64,000 bases of DNA, from contig JAFZIN010000032.1 of NCBI GenBank assembly GCA_017554305.1, positions 44,316 to 108,315 on the forward strand, read 5' to 3'. A program made the translations under genes and the position numbers. The notes beneath the pieces are model-generated. The model saw nothing but the letters and a program-made list of their open reading frames with translations, ran no database searches and was not told the DNA's origin. Every line of letters starts with the position of its first letter. The first letter of the stretch is position 1. This document shows positions 27,319 through 34,729 of this stretch, piece by piece. The stretch comes from Bacteroidales bacterium (GTDB lineage: Bacteria > Bacteroidota > Bacteroidia > Bacteroidales > UBA932).

Positions 27319-27977
27319 TAAAGAGCTCTTTTTATGGTCATTACAGAGAGTTGCTCAGCCACCTTAACTGCCGCTTTTGCCAGATCTTCTATGTGGAGGG
27401 CAAAGTAACGGAGGTGGAACTTCTCACTGAGTTTTAGGTTATCCATGTTGTGGAATACCGTACGCTTAATGGACTGGCTCACTCTAACGGCCTCTTTCTC
27501 ATAGAAATAGACCTGTGCGGTGGTTTCAGATACGCTCTTTGGGGAGGTAAAGTAGGCCTTGGTTGCAGGAATTGTATTCTCTGCCGCCATTGCAGCCAAC
27601 TCACTGAGTTTCACAAACTCACGTTTAAGTTCGTTAGGAATTTTTGGAGACTCAATCTCAAACTGGATAAGGTCTGTGCTTATAATCACAAAGATATGAT
27701 CCAAACGCTCCAACAGACGCATAATGTCTCCTCTGGAGCGGATAAGGTAGCCTCTGGAATAGAGCATGTTCTCAATCTCTCTGGTCTTGGAGGAGGATTC
27801 GCTCTCTAAGGTAACCATCCTGCCCAAATTCTCCGTAAAACTATCCTCATCACCATACAGATAGTTCTTTACACCCTCCTTAAAGACTATTAAAGCAGCG
27901 TCTACGGTCTCCAGCAGGCACCCTACAGACTTTTCAAGCCTGTCTGATTTCCTGGAAAATATTTCATTTAACCCCAT
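27318..27977 (-). CDS. DUF47/PhoU-like protein (Pit accessory)
   Basis: A 219-residue all-helical cytoplasmic protein of the DUF47 family, usually encoded next to PiT transporters and structurally like PhoU. Typical segments: RLEKSVGCLLETVDAALIVFKEGVKNYL, LGRMVTLESESSSKTREIENMLYSRG (the conserved Ex-E-x-D/E helix face) and RGDIMRLLERLDHIFVI. It probably controls the adjoining PiT-HTH protein, whose gene starts on the shared base. First gene of the minus-strand block; promoter at 28006-28013. Confidence 0.9.
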   Translation of the reverse strand: MGLNEIFSRKSDRLEKSVGCLLETVDAALIVFKEGVKNYLYGDEDSFTENLGRMVTLESESSSKTREIENMLYSRGYLIRSRGDIMRLLERLDHIFVIISTDLIQFEIESPKIPNELKREFVKLSELAAMAAENTIPATKAYFTSPKSVSETTAQVYFYEKEAVRVSQSIKRTVFHNMDNLKLSEKFHLRYFALHIEDLAKAAVKVAEQLSVMTIKRAL

Positions 27978-28005
27978 GGCGTAACTCTACATTATTATTT
28001 GAGTA

Positions 28006-28013
28006 CAAATATA
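28006..28013 (-). promoter_or_regulatory. -7 element TATATTTG for the DUF47/PiT-HTH operon
   Basis: Minus-strand TATATTTG, 28 bp before the DUF47 ATG. No TTG is seen 19-21 bp upstream; that region is instead occupied by the inverted repeat, as expected for a regulated or activator-dependent promoter. Confidence 0.65.
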
Positions 28014-28025
28014 TATTAATAGAGT

Positions 28026-28057
28026 CATATTTAAACCCTATGTAGAGTTTAAATATG
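28026..28057. repeat. Perfect 11-bp inverted repeat (candidate operator)
   Basis: CATATTTAAAC (28026-28036) and GTTTAAATATG (28047-28057) are exact reverse complements with a 10-bp spacer, a centre-to-centre separation of 21 bp, about two helical turns. It lies 12 bp upstream of the -7 element at 28006-28013 and covers the -33 position. Probably a dimeric HTH binding site; the PiT-HTH protein encoded in the operon is the obvious candidate. Confidence 0.7.
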
Positions 28058-28134
28058 TGAATCTATGCCGCCTGATGCGTATTTATAGAGGTTTTGTGGG
28101 GTGCTTGTAGAGTTTTTTGAGAGGTCTTTGAGGG

Positions 28135-29304
28135 CTATTTCAGGTGTTTTAAAAGTCTCTTTGAGAAGTTTGTGGTACCCAGATCTGTCATGTGGTTGCC
28201 GTCTACGGTATCTTCATTGCCAATACCTCTCTTCTTTGATACGTCTATAAAGTGCAGATTCTTAAGAGGTCCGGTCTTTACACGCTCTCCTGTAACAGGA
28301 TCTGTATATTCTGCCCCCTTGGTTTTCAGACGTTTATAGATATCTCTTATAAGTTTGTTCTCTTTTACCATATCATCATTGTTACCCGGAAGGATAAACT
28401 GCTGAGGATATTCAAAGTTATTTACAAGGTATACCGGAACGTTTGGATTGGCCGCCGCAATGGTACCAATAAAGTAGTCAGATGAGTCTCTGGTGGTGTT
28501 GTAGGTGCAGTTTGGAAGGCAGTCCAGCACGTATGCAGAGGCCGGAATTGTCTTAATCCAGTCTGCCATATTGCCGTCCATTCTGCCGTTGCCGGAGAAG
28601 CCCAGGTTGATGGTCTCTCTGCCCAGTTTTCTCTCAATTATTGCAGGGTATGCCATACCCGGACGGGAGACGCAACCTCCTTGTGTTATGGAAGTTCCGT
28701 AGAATAGGATTGGGAGTCCGTTGTTACCCGGGAGCAGTTCTCCCTGCGGCGGGAAGATGGTTGCAGAGGAATCTATACCAATCTCCATCTTGTCAACTCC
28801 GTCATACAGAGGCAGATATATCATATATTCCTTCTTGCCCCCGTACATCTTCTTTACAAATATGTTTGCAGAGTTCTTGCCGTTAGGGAAGGCGGTTCCG
28901 GCAAATTTCCACTCCTTTTTCTTAGGATTGTTGAGTACGTAAAGATCCATTCCCTTTATGCCGGTATAGGCCATGTGGCTCATTCCAAAGTTGTATGTGA
29001 GGGTCCAGCGGGCACCAATGCAAACAGCATCTGTGGAGAATCTGATGGCTATTCCTGCTCCGTCACAGCCCAGTTGCCAGAGCTCTTTTCTTACAACCTC
29101 TTTGAGCCTGTTTGGAATTCTGTAGTAGTAGCAGCTGTCTGCCGTAGGTTTCTCTCCCTGGCCAATCATTACCGCATCTCCGTTCTCTATAAGCTCCTGA
29201 ACGTTGTAAAACTTAAGCTCGGAAACCTTTTGTCCCCAGATGGTTACACTGAATAAAACTGCTGCAGTGAGCAGCACACTCTTAAAGAATGAATCTCTTT
29301 TCAT
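28135..29304 (-). CDS. Secreted SGNH/GDSL hydrolase
   Basis: A 389-residue secreted protein with a signal peptide (about residues 1-24). It has the two-part Bacteroidota layout SGNH_hydro_N (about 30-190, with the GMDLYV segment of the GxDLY motif) plus a GDSL-like C-terminal domain. Catalytic blocks are visible: FYGTSITQGG (block I Ser), NLGFSGNGRMD (Gly/Asn region) and DGNHMTDLG (Asp-x-x-His). Probable esterase or deacetylase acting on glycans; substrate unknown. It follows miaA by 16 bp on the same strand. Confidence 0.88.
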   Translation of the reverse strand: MKRDSFFKSVLLTAAVLFSVTIWGQKVSELKFYNVQELIENGDAVMIGQGEKPTADSCYYYRIPNRLKEVVRKELWQLGCDGAGIAIRFSTDAVCIGARWTLTYNFGMSHMAYTGIKGMDLYVLNNPKKKEWKFAGTAFPNGKNSANIFVKKMYGGKKEYMIYLPLYDGVDKMEIGIDSSATIFPPQGELLPGNNGLPILFYGTSITQGGCVSRPGMAYPAIIERKLGRETINLGFSGNGRMDGNMADWIKTIPASAYVLDCLPNCTYNTTRDSSDYFIGTIAAANPNVPVYLVNNFEYPQQFILPGNNDDMVKENKLIRDIYKRLKTKGAEYTDPVTGERVKTGPLKNLHFIDVSKKRGIGNEDTVDGNHMTDLGTTNFSKRLLKHLK

Positions 29305-29320
29305 ATTTTACTTGACTTTG

Positions 29321-30286
29321 TTATTCTTCCCTTTCAACGGCGGGCAGCCACTCAATTTCAATACCTCGCCGCTCCATCCCGCGCAGCCAGGTCATCTGCC
29401 TCTTGGCAAACTGATGTATGGCAATGGCCAGATGCTCCTTCATATAGTCATAACTTATCTCCCCCGTCAGATACCGGGTGATGAACTTGTACTCCAGCCC
29501 GTAGTAGATAAGATCCTCCGCCTTAATACCTCTCTCCAGCAGGGCCTTTACCTCCTCCACCATACCCTCACGGAGCCTGGCATTGAGCCTTGCATCTATC
29601 CTTTTGTTGCGGATTTCCCTGTTCGGAGCCAGGGCCAGGTACTTTATCTTCTTTGGAGCAATCTTCTCATACTCTGCATCTTCCATTGTCCGCCCCCCAT
29701 TGTCCGCCCCCTGTGAGAGCTCAATCTCTATGGCGCGGATAACTCTCTTCCTGGTATCAAAGTCTGTATTGTTATGCGGCTGGCTCCCGTGCTGCCTTTT
29801 TAGCGCAGTGAGCATCTCCACTAACTCCTCCATACTCTTTTCTTCCAACTCTTTCCTCAGCGATGGATTTGGTGCAACCTCCTTTAGAGCGTAATCTTTG
29901 CAAACCGCCTCAATGTAGAGCCCGCTGCCTCCGCAGAGGATAGGGAATACGTTGCGCTCCTTTATATCCTTATACACCTTTTGGAAATCTTTTTTGTAAC
30001 GGAAGAGGTCATACTTTTCTCCCGCCTCCGCTATATCTATCAGATGGTAAGGCACTTCTGCATACTCCGCAAGGTCTTTGCCGGTACCTATATTCATATT
30101 GCGGTAAACCTGACGGGAATCTGCGGAGATAATCTCACATTTGCTGTATGGAAGCAAACCCTCTCTGCAGCAGTTAGTTACCTCTCTTGCCGTACTTACG
30201 GCAAAGGCGGTCTTTCCGCTTGCGGTGGGCCCCATTACGGCAAGCATATCACCCCTGCACCAATCTATGTTAAAGAGAGTTTTCAT
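29321..30286 (-). CDS. miaA: tRNA dimethylallyltransferase
   Basis: A 321-residue enzyme that adds a dimethylallyl group to A37 of tRNAs reading U-starting codons. Visible: P-loop GPTASGKT (residues 19-26), ISADSRQVYRNMNIGTGK, PYHLIDIAE, FPILCGGSGLYIEA and the C-terminal YYGLEYKFITRYLTG and FAKRQMTWLRG. Length is canonical. First gene of the miaA-SGNH unit; -7 element on the minus strand at 30306-30313, divergent from smpB. Confidence 0.96.
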   Translation of the reverse strand: MKTLFNIDWCRGDMLAVMGPTASGKTAFAVSTAREVTNCCREGLLPYSKCEIISADSRQVYRNMNIGTGKDLAEYAEVPYHLIDIAEAGEKYDLFRYKKDFQKVYKDIKERNVFPILCGGSGLYIEAVCKDYALKEVAPNPSLRKELEEKSMEELVEMLTALKRQHGSQPHNNTDFDTRKRVIRAIEIELSQGADNGGRTMEDAEYEKIAPKKIKYLALAPNREIRNKRIDARLNARLREGMVEEVKALLERGIKAEDLIYYGLEYKFITRYLTGEISYDYMKEHLAIAIHQFAKRQMTWLRGMERRGIEIEWLPAVEREE

Positions 30287-30305
30287 CCGTAAACGAATCT
30301 AAGAA

Positions 30306-30313
30306 CAAACTTA
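30306..30313 (-). promoter_or_regulatory. -7 element TAAGTTTG for miaA
   Basis: Minus-strand TAAGTTTG, 19 bp before the miaA ATG and divergent from the smpB promoter 14 bp away. Confidence 0.5.
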
Positions 30314-30326
30314 ATGAAATAATCCA

Positions 30327-30334
30327 TATTTTTG
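30327..30334 (+). promoter_or_regulatory. -7 element TATTTTTG for smpB
   Basis: TATTTTTG ends 7 bp before the smpB ATG, so the transcript is nearly leaderless. Confidence 0.6.
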
Positions 30335-30341
30335 CAGGCGT

Positions 30342-30800
30342 ATGAAAAAGAGTAGCGCCAAAATAGATATCCGTAACCGCCGTGCAGGGTTTGACTATGA
30401 GTTCCTGGAGAACTACACGGCAGGGGTGGTGCTTGCCGGAACGGAGATAAAGTCCATTCGTGCGGGCAAGGCCTCCCTGGCAGATACCTACTGCTACTTC
30501 AACCGCGGGGAACTCTACGTAAGGAATATGCACGTGGCGGAGTACTTCTGGGCCTCCTTTAACCGCAAAGACCCCAAGAGAGACCGCAAGCTCCTTCTCA
30601 ACCGCAAGGAACTCAATAAGTTGGAACGTGCGGTAAAGGAGAAGGGACTCACAATAGTTCCAACCCGCCTCTTTATATCAGATAACGGTTACGCCAAACT
30701 CAACATAGCCCTTGCCAAAGGAAAGAAGGAGTATGACAAGCGTGAATCTATAAAGGATAAAGACCGCCGCCGCGCTGAACAGCGCGGAGAGGATTACTAA
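30342..30800 (+). CDS. smpB: SsrA-binding protein SmpB
   Basis: A 152-residue tmRNA-binding protein needed for trans-translation rescue of stalled ribosomes. Canonical motifs: [47 protein letters not shown]-type region and a C-terminal basic tail with [16 protein letters not shown]. The stop is directly followed by the convergent HTH gene (0 bp gap). Confidence 0.96.
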   Translation: MKKSSAKIDIRNRRAGFDYEFLENYTAGVVLAGTEIKSIRAGKASLADTYCYFNRGELYVRNMHVAEYFWASFNRKDPKRDRKLLLNRKELNKLERAVKEKGLTIVPTRLFISDNGYAKLNIALAKGKKEYDKRESIKDKDRRRAEQRGEDY

Positions 30801-31043
30801 CTAAAGCAAATCCTTAATATCTGCCAGCTTATTGATAATTACATAGACCGTCAACCCCGCAATGGAGTTGATTCCCGTCTTGTGTGATATATTCTTGCGG
30901 TGCGTGATAACGGTGTGGATGGAGATATTCAAGCGGTCTGCTATCTCCTTGTTGGTAAGCCCTTTGGCCACCTCCACAAGAACCTCCTTCTCCCTCTCTG
31001 AGAGAGCCTCGGTTTCCGTTGTCCGCTCAAACTGACTCATCAC
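30801..31043 (-). CDS. Stand-alone LuxR-type HTH DNA-binding protein
   Basis: An 80-residue protein that is nearly all a GerE/LuxR HTH domain: LSEREKEVLVEVAKGLTNKE, IADRLNISIHTVITHRKNI and the final HKTGINSIAGLTVYV helix. No receiver or ligand domain is attached. Its start codon overlaps the stop of the hemerythrin gene upstream (ATGA), so the two products are probably made together and act as a split sensor-regulator. A second in-frame Met at residue 2 could also be used. Confidence 0.88.
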   Translation of the reverse strand: MMSQFERTTETEALSEREKEVLVEVAKGLTNKEIADRLNISIHTVITHRKNISHKTGINSIAGLTVYVIINKLADIKDLL

Positions 31044-31732
31044 ACTCTGTTGTTCTGTTTCTCCAATCTTATCATAATTGGAACAAGAATCCTGCTCTCA
31101 ATTATGGTGTGTTTTTTAAGATCGCTCTCAATTGAGATGATATCTTTAAGTATGTCAAACCTCAAAGACTGTGAATACTCCTCAGGCAGATACTTTAAGA
31201 TGATATTTCTGAGGTCTGCAAGTTTGTCCTCTATACCGGAATGATTTTCAGTGAATTGCATAACCTTGAATGCGGTATTGCCGTCACTCTTTCCTTTAAT
31301 GAGAGAGAGGAGATACGGAAAAACCGTCTCCTCCTCAAAATTAAAGTGGTGCATAAGTTCCGCCTGATAATCATCATAGAACTTATTCAGAATCTTCTGA
31401 TTGTTAGGGTCTTTCCCCTCAAGCAGTTTATGAATCTTAAGGTGCAGACTCTTAAAGATTTTCTTAGAATAATACTTGTGAGAAACCTTCAGGTAGTTTA
31501 CCAGATGTTCCAGATCTTTGGCGGTAAGCAAATCTACCTGAGGCTCAAACTCGCTGGAAGAGAAGATGTTGCAAATGTTGGTAAAGAGGTGCGCAGAGAG
31601 TTTGTATCTGTGGCAAATCTGCTCAACCGTGGCCTCATGAAAGCCAAGCTTTACGTTCATTCTCTCCAAAACGGAGACAAGCAGCGGGTTGGACGCAATA
31701 ACGTCCGCAAGTTTATCTTTCTCTGTAATCAT
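31040..31732 (-). CDS. Hemerythrin-domain protein, putative redox/NO/O2 sensor
   Basis: A 230-residue protein. The N-terminal part resembles the ScdA/RIC-like DUF542-type region (VIASNPLLVSVLERM), and the hemerythrin domain supplies a plausible diiron set: SHKYY, HHFNFEEE (H-x3-E), TENHSGIE and KKHTIIESR. It is translationally coupled (ATGA) to the HTH gene and starts 1 bp after the gcvP stop. I chose the ATG at 31732; an earlier in-frame ATG at 31777 would overlap the gcvP end by 44 bp and extend into a poorly conserved tail. Likely cytoplasmic. Confidence 0.85.
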   Translation of the reverse strand: MITEKDKLADVIASNPLLVSVLERMNVKLGFHEATVEQICHRYKLSAHLFTNICNIFSSSEFEPQVDLLTAKDLEHLVNYLKVSHKYYSKKIFKSLHLKIHKLLEGKDPNNQKILNKFYDDYQAELMHHFNFEEETVFPYLLSLIKGKSDGNTAFKVMQFTENHSGIEDKLADLRNIILKYLPEEYSQSLRFDILKDIISIESDLKKHTIIESRILVPIMIRLEKQNNRV

Positions 31733-31733
31733 C

Positions 31734-34601
31734 TTATTCACAGTTGCAAACAAGGTTGCGGTCTCCGTAACCGTCATCTACACGGGAGACAGCCGGCCAG
31801 AACTTGTTCTCTCTTATCCACTTAAGAGGATAAGCAGCAAGTTCTCTTGAGTATGGATGGCTCCAACTGTCTGAGCAGCACTCCTCTGCAGGGTGCGGTG
31901 CGCAGCTTACAGGATTGTCCTTTGCATCAAACTCTCCGCTTGCAATCTTCTGGCACTCTGCCTTAATTGTCTTCATTGCCTCAATGAAGCGGTCCATCTC
32001 CTCCTTTGGTTCACTCTCCGTTGGCTCAACCATAAGTGTCTCATGCACAGGGAATGAGAGGGTTGGAGCGTGGAATCCAAAGTCCATAAGTCTCTTTGCA
32101 ATATCTGTAGAACCAACGCCGAATTTCTCTTTGAAATCTCTGCAATCCAACAGACATTCGTGAGCAACTCTTCCTGTTACACCTGAGTAAACAGTTGGGT
32201 ATTCGTTCTTTAGAGACTCTGCAATATAGTTTGCATTAAGTATTGCAACCTGGCTTGATTCCTTAAGACCCTGTGCACCCAGCAGTTTTATGTAAGCGTG
32301 AGTGATTGGGAGAAGCAGCGGATTTCCAAAGGCCGCAGCAGATACAGCATCTGTTGTTCCCATACCGTCCTCTTCAGGATGTCCAGGCAGGTAAGGAGCC
32401 AACTCTGCAGTTGAGCAGATAGGACCAACACCAGGACCGCCGCCGCCGTGAGGCATAGCGAACGATTTGTGGAGGTTGAGGTGGCAGATATCGGCACCAA
32501 TTGTTCCCGGATTTGTAAGACCAATCTGTGCGTTCATATTTGCACCGTCCATATAAACCTTTCCGCCGTATTTATGAATTGCATCAATAATCTCCTTAAT
32601 CTTAACCTCAAATACTCCGTGAGTAGAAGGGTATGTAATCATCAGACCAGCAAGGCGTTCTCCTGCCTGCTCTGCCTTCTGAACCAACTCCTCAACGTTA
32701 ATGTTTCCCTTCTCATCACAGCCAACCAGAACAATCTCAAAGCCTGCCATTGCAGCAGAAGCAGGATTTGTTCCGTGAGCAGAAGTAGGAATAATCATCA
32801 CCTTTCTATCTGTCTGACCCTTAGCCTCAAAGAAGCGGCGTATGGTTGTAAGTCCGGCATACTCTCCGGCAGCACCGGAATTTGGCTGAAGCGAGCAGGC
32901 TGCAAATCCGGTAATGGTCTCCAAATCCTGCATCAGTTCATGAATGAGTTGCATATAGCCATCTACCTGATTTTTAGGAGCCAGAGGGTGAACGTTGGTA
33001 AGTTCGCTCCAACTTAGCGGCATCATCTCAACAGCAGCGTTGAGTTTCATTGTGCAGCTTCCCAGCGGAATCATTGAGTGAGCCAGAGAGATGTCTTTTC
33101 TCTCCAACATCTTAATAAAGCGCATCATAGCGCTCTCACTGTGGTAAGAGTTGAATACCTTCTGAGTAAGAATAGGAGTCTCTCTCTTCATAAATGTTCT
33201 CTCCACCGGGCAGTGGTGACCGCCATTACCGCATCCGCAACCGCACTGGCAGTTAACCTCTACTCCAAAGATTCCCAGAATCTTATGAGCCTCGCTCTTG
33301 CAGCTTAGTTCGTCAAAACTCATTCTGATTTTGCCGCACTTTGTATAGTAGAAGTTGAATCCAGCCTCAAGCGCCTTTGCTCTAATAGTATCAACATCAA
33401 GCTTTTGCATCATGCCGGTGAGATCTCTTCTGCCCTTAATCTCTATAGTGTCAAAGAACTCCTCATTAGAAAGAACATATCCAACCTCTTTGAGTTTTCC
33501 GGCAACTTTGTGAGCAAATTTTTCTCCATTCTCCGCGATAGATTTCAGTCCCTCCGGTCCGTGATAAACTGCATACATTCCGCTCATTGTGGCCATAAGT
33601 GCAGTAGCCGTGCAGACATTGGAAGTAGCCTTCTCTCTCTTAATGTGCTGCTCTCTTGTCTGAAGCGCCAGTCTTACCGCCTTGTTTCCCAAACGGTCTA
33701 CCGTAACTCCTATAATACGGCCCGGCACGCTTCTCTTATACTCCTCTCTGGTTGCCAGATAGCCGGCAGTTGGTCCGCCGTAACCCATTGGGAGTCCGAG
33801 TCTCTGAGTGCTTCCAACAGCAATGTCTGCACCCCAGGCAGCAGGTTCCTTCAGAACCGCAAGAGCAAGAATATCACAGTAAGCGGTTACCATGCAACCC
33901 GCCTCGTGCATCTTTGCACAGAATGCGGAGTAGTCTCTAACCTCTCCGTTTGCTGCAGGGTACTGAACCATAGCGCCAAAGCACATTGGGTCTCCCTCAA
34001 ACTTATCCCACTCTCCCATAACTATCTTAATGCCAAGACCTTCTGCGCGAGTCTTAAGAACGCTCTTAACCTGAGAGAAGAGTTGGTCATCTACAAAGAG
34101 TACATTTTTTCCCGCCTTAACGGCATCTCTGCTGCGGAGGTTGAACATAACTCTCATTGCCTCTGCTGCAGCCTGTGCATCGTCCAGCATTGAGCAGTTG
34201 GAGAGGGCAAATCCGGTGAGTGAACTTATAACGGTCTGGAAAATAAGCAGCGCCTCCAATCTTCCCTGAGAAATCTCTGCCTGGTACGGAGTGTAAGAGG
34301 TATACCAGCAAGGGTTCTCAAAGATATTGCGGATAATAACCGGAAGAACGCCGGTTCCATAGTATCCGCATCCAATCATTGAACGGAAATTTTTGTTTTT
34401 GGAGACCATCTCCTTAAGGTGAGCCAGGTACTCGTTCTCTCCCATAGGGGCATCCATCTTAAGATCTTCCTTTAAAAGGATGTTTTCCGGAACGGTCTGT
34501 TTTACAAGCTCTTCCATTGAGTTAACACCAAGCACCTCAAGCATTGCCTTAATGTCCTGCTCTCTTGGTCCTATGTGTCTTTGCGCAAAAGTATATGACA
34601 T
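31734..34601 (-). CDS. gcvP: Glycine dehydrogenase (decarboxylating), P-protein
   Basis: A 955-residue full-length GcvP of the single-chain type, the PLP-dependent P-protein of the glycine cleavage system. Motifs: FAQRHIGPREQD start, GYYGTGVLPVI, LLDDAQAAAEAM-type region, the C-terminal GSCTMKLNAAVEM, NSGAAGEYAGL, TYPSTHGVFE and the PLP lysine in CHLNLHKSFAMPHGGGGPG. A Cys/Gly-rich insertion (CQCGCGCGNGG) lies before the second half. I start at the ATG at 34601 rather than an in-frame TTG 9 bp upstream. It precedes the hemerythrin and HTH genes with a 1-bp gap. Other gcv genes are not in the window. Confidence 0.95.
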   Translation of the reverse strand: MSYTFAQRHIGPREQDIKAMLEVLGVNSMEELVKQTVPENILLKEDLKMDAPMGENEYLAHLKEMVSKNKNFRSMIGCGYYGTGVLPVIIRNIFENPCWYTSYTPYQAEISQGRLEALLIFQTVISSLTGFALSNCSMLDDAQAAAEAMRVMFNLRSRDAVKAGKNVLFVDDQLFSQVKSVLKTRAEGLGIKIVMGEWDKFEGDPMCFGAMVQYPAANGEVRDYSAFCAKMHEAGCMVTAYCDILALAVLKEPAAWGADIAVGSTQRLGLPMGYGGPTAGYLATREEYKRSVPGRIIGVTVDRLGNKAVRLALQTREQHIKREKATSNVCTATALMATMSGMYAVYHGPEGLKSIAENGEKFAHKVAGKLKEVGYVLSNEEFFDTIEIKGRRDLTGMMQKLDVDTIRAKALEAGFNFYYTKCGKIRMSFDELSCKSEAHKILGIFGVEVNCQCGCGCGNGGHHCPVERTFMKRETPILTQKVFNSYHSESAMMRFIKMLERKDISLAHSMIPLGSCTMKLNAAVEMMPLSWSELTNVHPLAPKNQVDGYMQLIHELMQDLETITGFAACSLQPNSGAAGEYAGLTTIRRFFEAKGQTDRKVMIIPTSAHGTNPASAAMAGFEIVLVGCDEKGNINVEELVQKAEQAGERLAGLMITYPSTHGVFEVKIKEIIDAIHKYGGKVYMDGANMNAQIGLTNPGTIGADICHLNLHKSFAMPHGGGGPGVGPICSTAELAPYLPGHPEEDGMGTTDAVSAAAFGNPLLLPITHAYIKLLGAQGLKESSQVAILNANYIAESLKNEYPTVYSGVTGRVAHECLLDCRDFKEKFGVGSTDIAKRLMDFGFHAPTLSFPVHETLMVEPTESEPKEEMDRFIEAMKTIKAECQKIASGEFDAKDNPVSCAPHPAEECCSDSWSHPYSRELAAYPLKWIRENKFWPAVSRVDDGYGDRNLVCNCE

Positions 34602-34642
34602 AAAATTCAATTATTAATTATTATTCTTTCAATCACAATCCA

Positions 34643-34650
34643 CAAATATA
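34643..34650 (-). promoter_or_regulatory. -7 element TATATTTG for gcvP
   Basis: Minus-strand TATATTTG lies 41 bp before the gcvP ATG, in the divergent region shared with the carboxyltransferase gene. Confidence 0.5.
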
Positions 34651-34696
34651 GGATTTAATGGGGAATTCTCTAAATGGGCATAAATATGTTTTTTTG

Positions 34697-34704
34697 TATC
34701 TTTG
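34697..34704 (+). promoter_or_regulatory. -7 element TATCTTTG for the carboxyltransferase operon
   Basis: TATCTTTG lies 25 bp before the ATG at 34730 and inside an upstream in-frame extension, which argues for the later start. Confidence 0.6.
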
Positions 34705-34729
34705 CCCGCAAGACCAAAACCTATTTTCT

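Larger units (their letters stand above)
27978..28134. promoter_or_regulatory. Regulatory region upstream of the PiT-HTH operon with repeated elements
   Basis: This 157-bp intergenic stretch lies between the DUF47 start and the SGNH hydrolase stop. It contains a minus-strand -7 element, a perfect 11-bp inverted repeat (28026-28057) and several copies of a TGTAGAGTT-like element: as AACTCTACA at 27983-27991 (inverted), TGTAGAGTT at 28041-28049 and 28106-28114, and TAGAGT at 28020. The repeats have no coding explanation and are good candidates for regulator binding. No terminator is clear here. Confidence 0.6.

Noticed and set aside
27983-28115. CRISPR-like array from the repeated TGTAGAGTT element
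   Set aside because: Copies are short (9-10 bp), irregularly spaced and in both orientations; no cas genes.
33405-34193. Long plus-strand open frame opposite gcvP
   Set aside because: Antisense to a canonical P-protein gene; translated sequence is low-quality and Ser/Cys-rich. A by-product of codon use.
34610-34610. Upstream TTG start for gcvP
   Set aside because: The ATG 9 bp downstream gives the standard N-terminus MSYTFAQRHIG.
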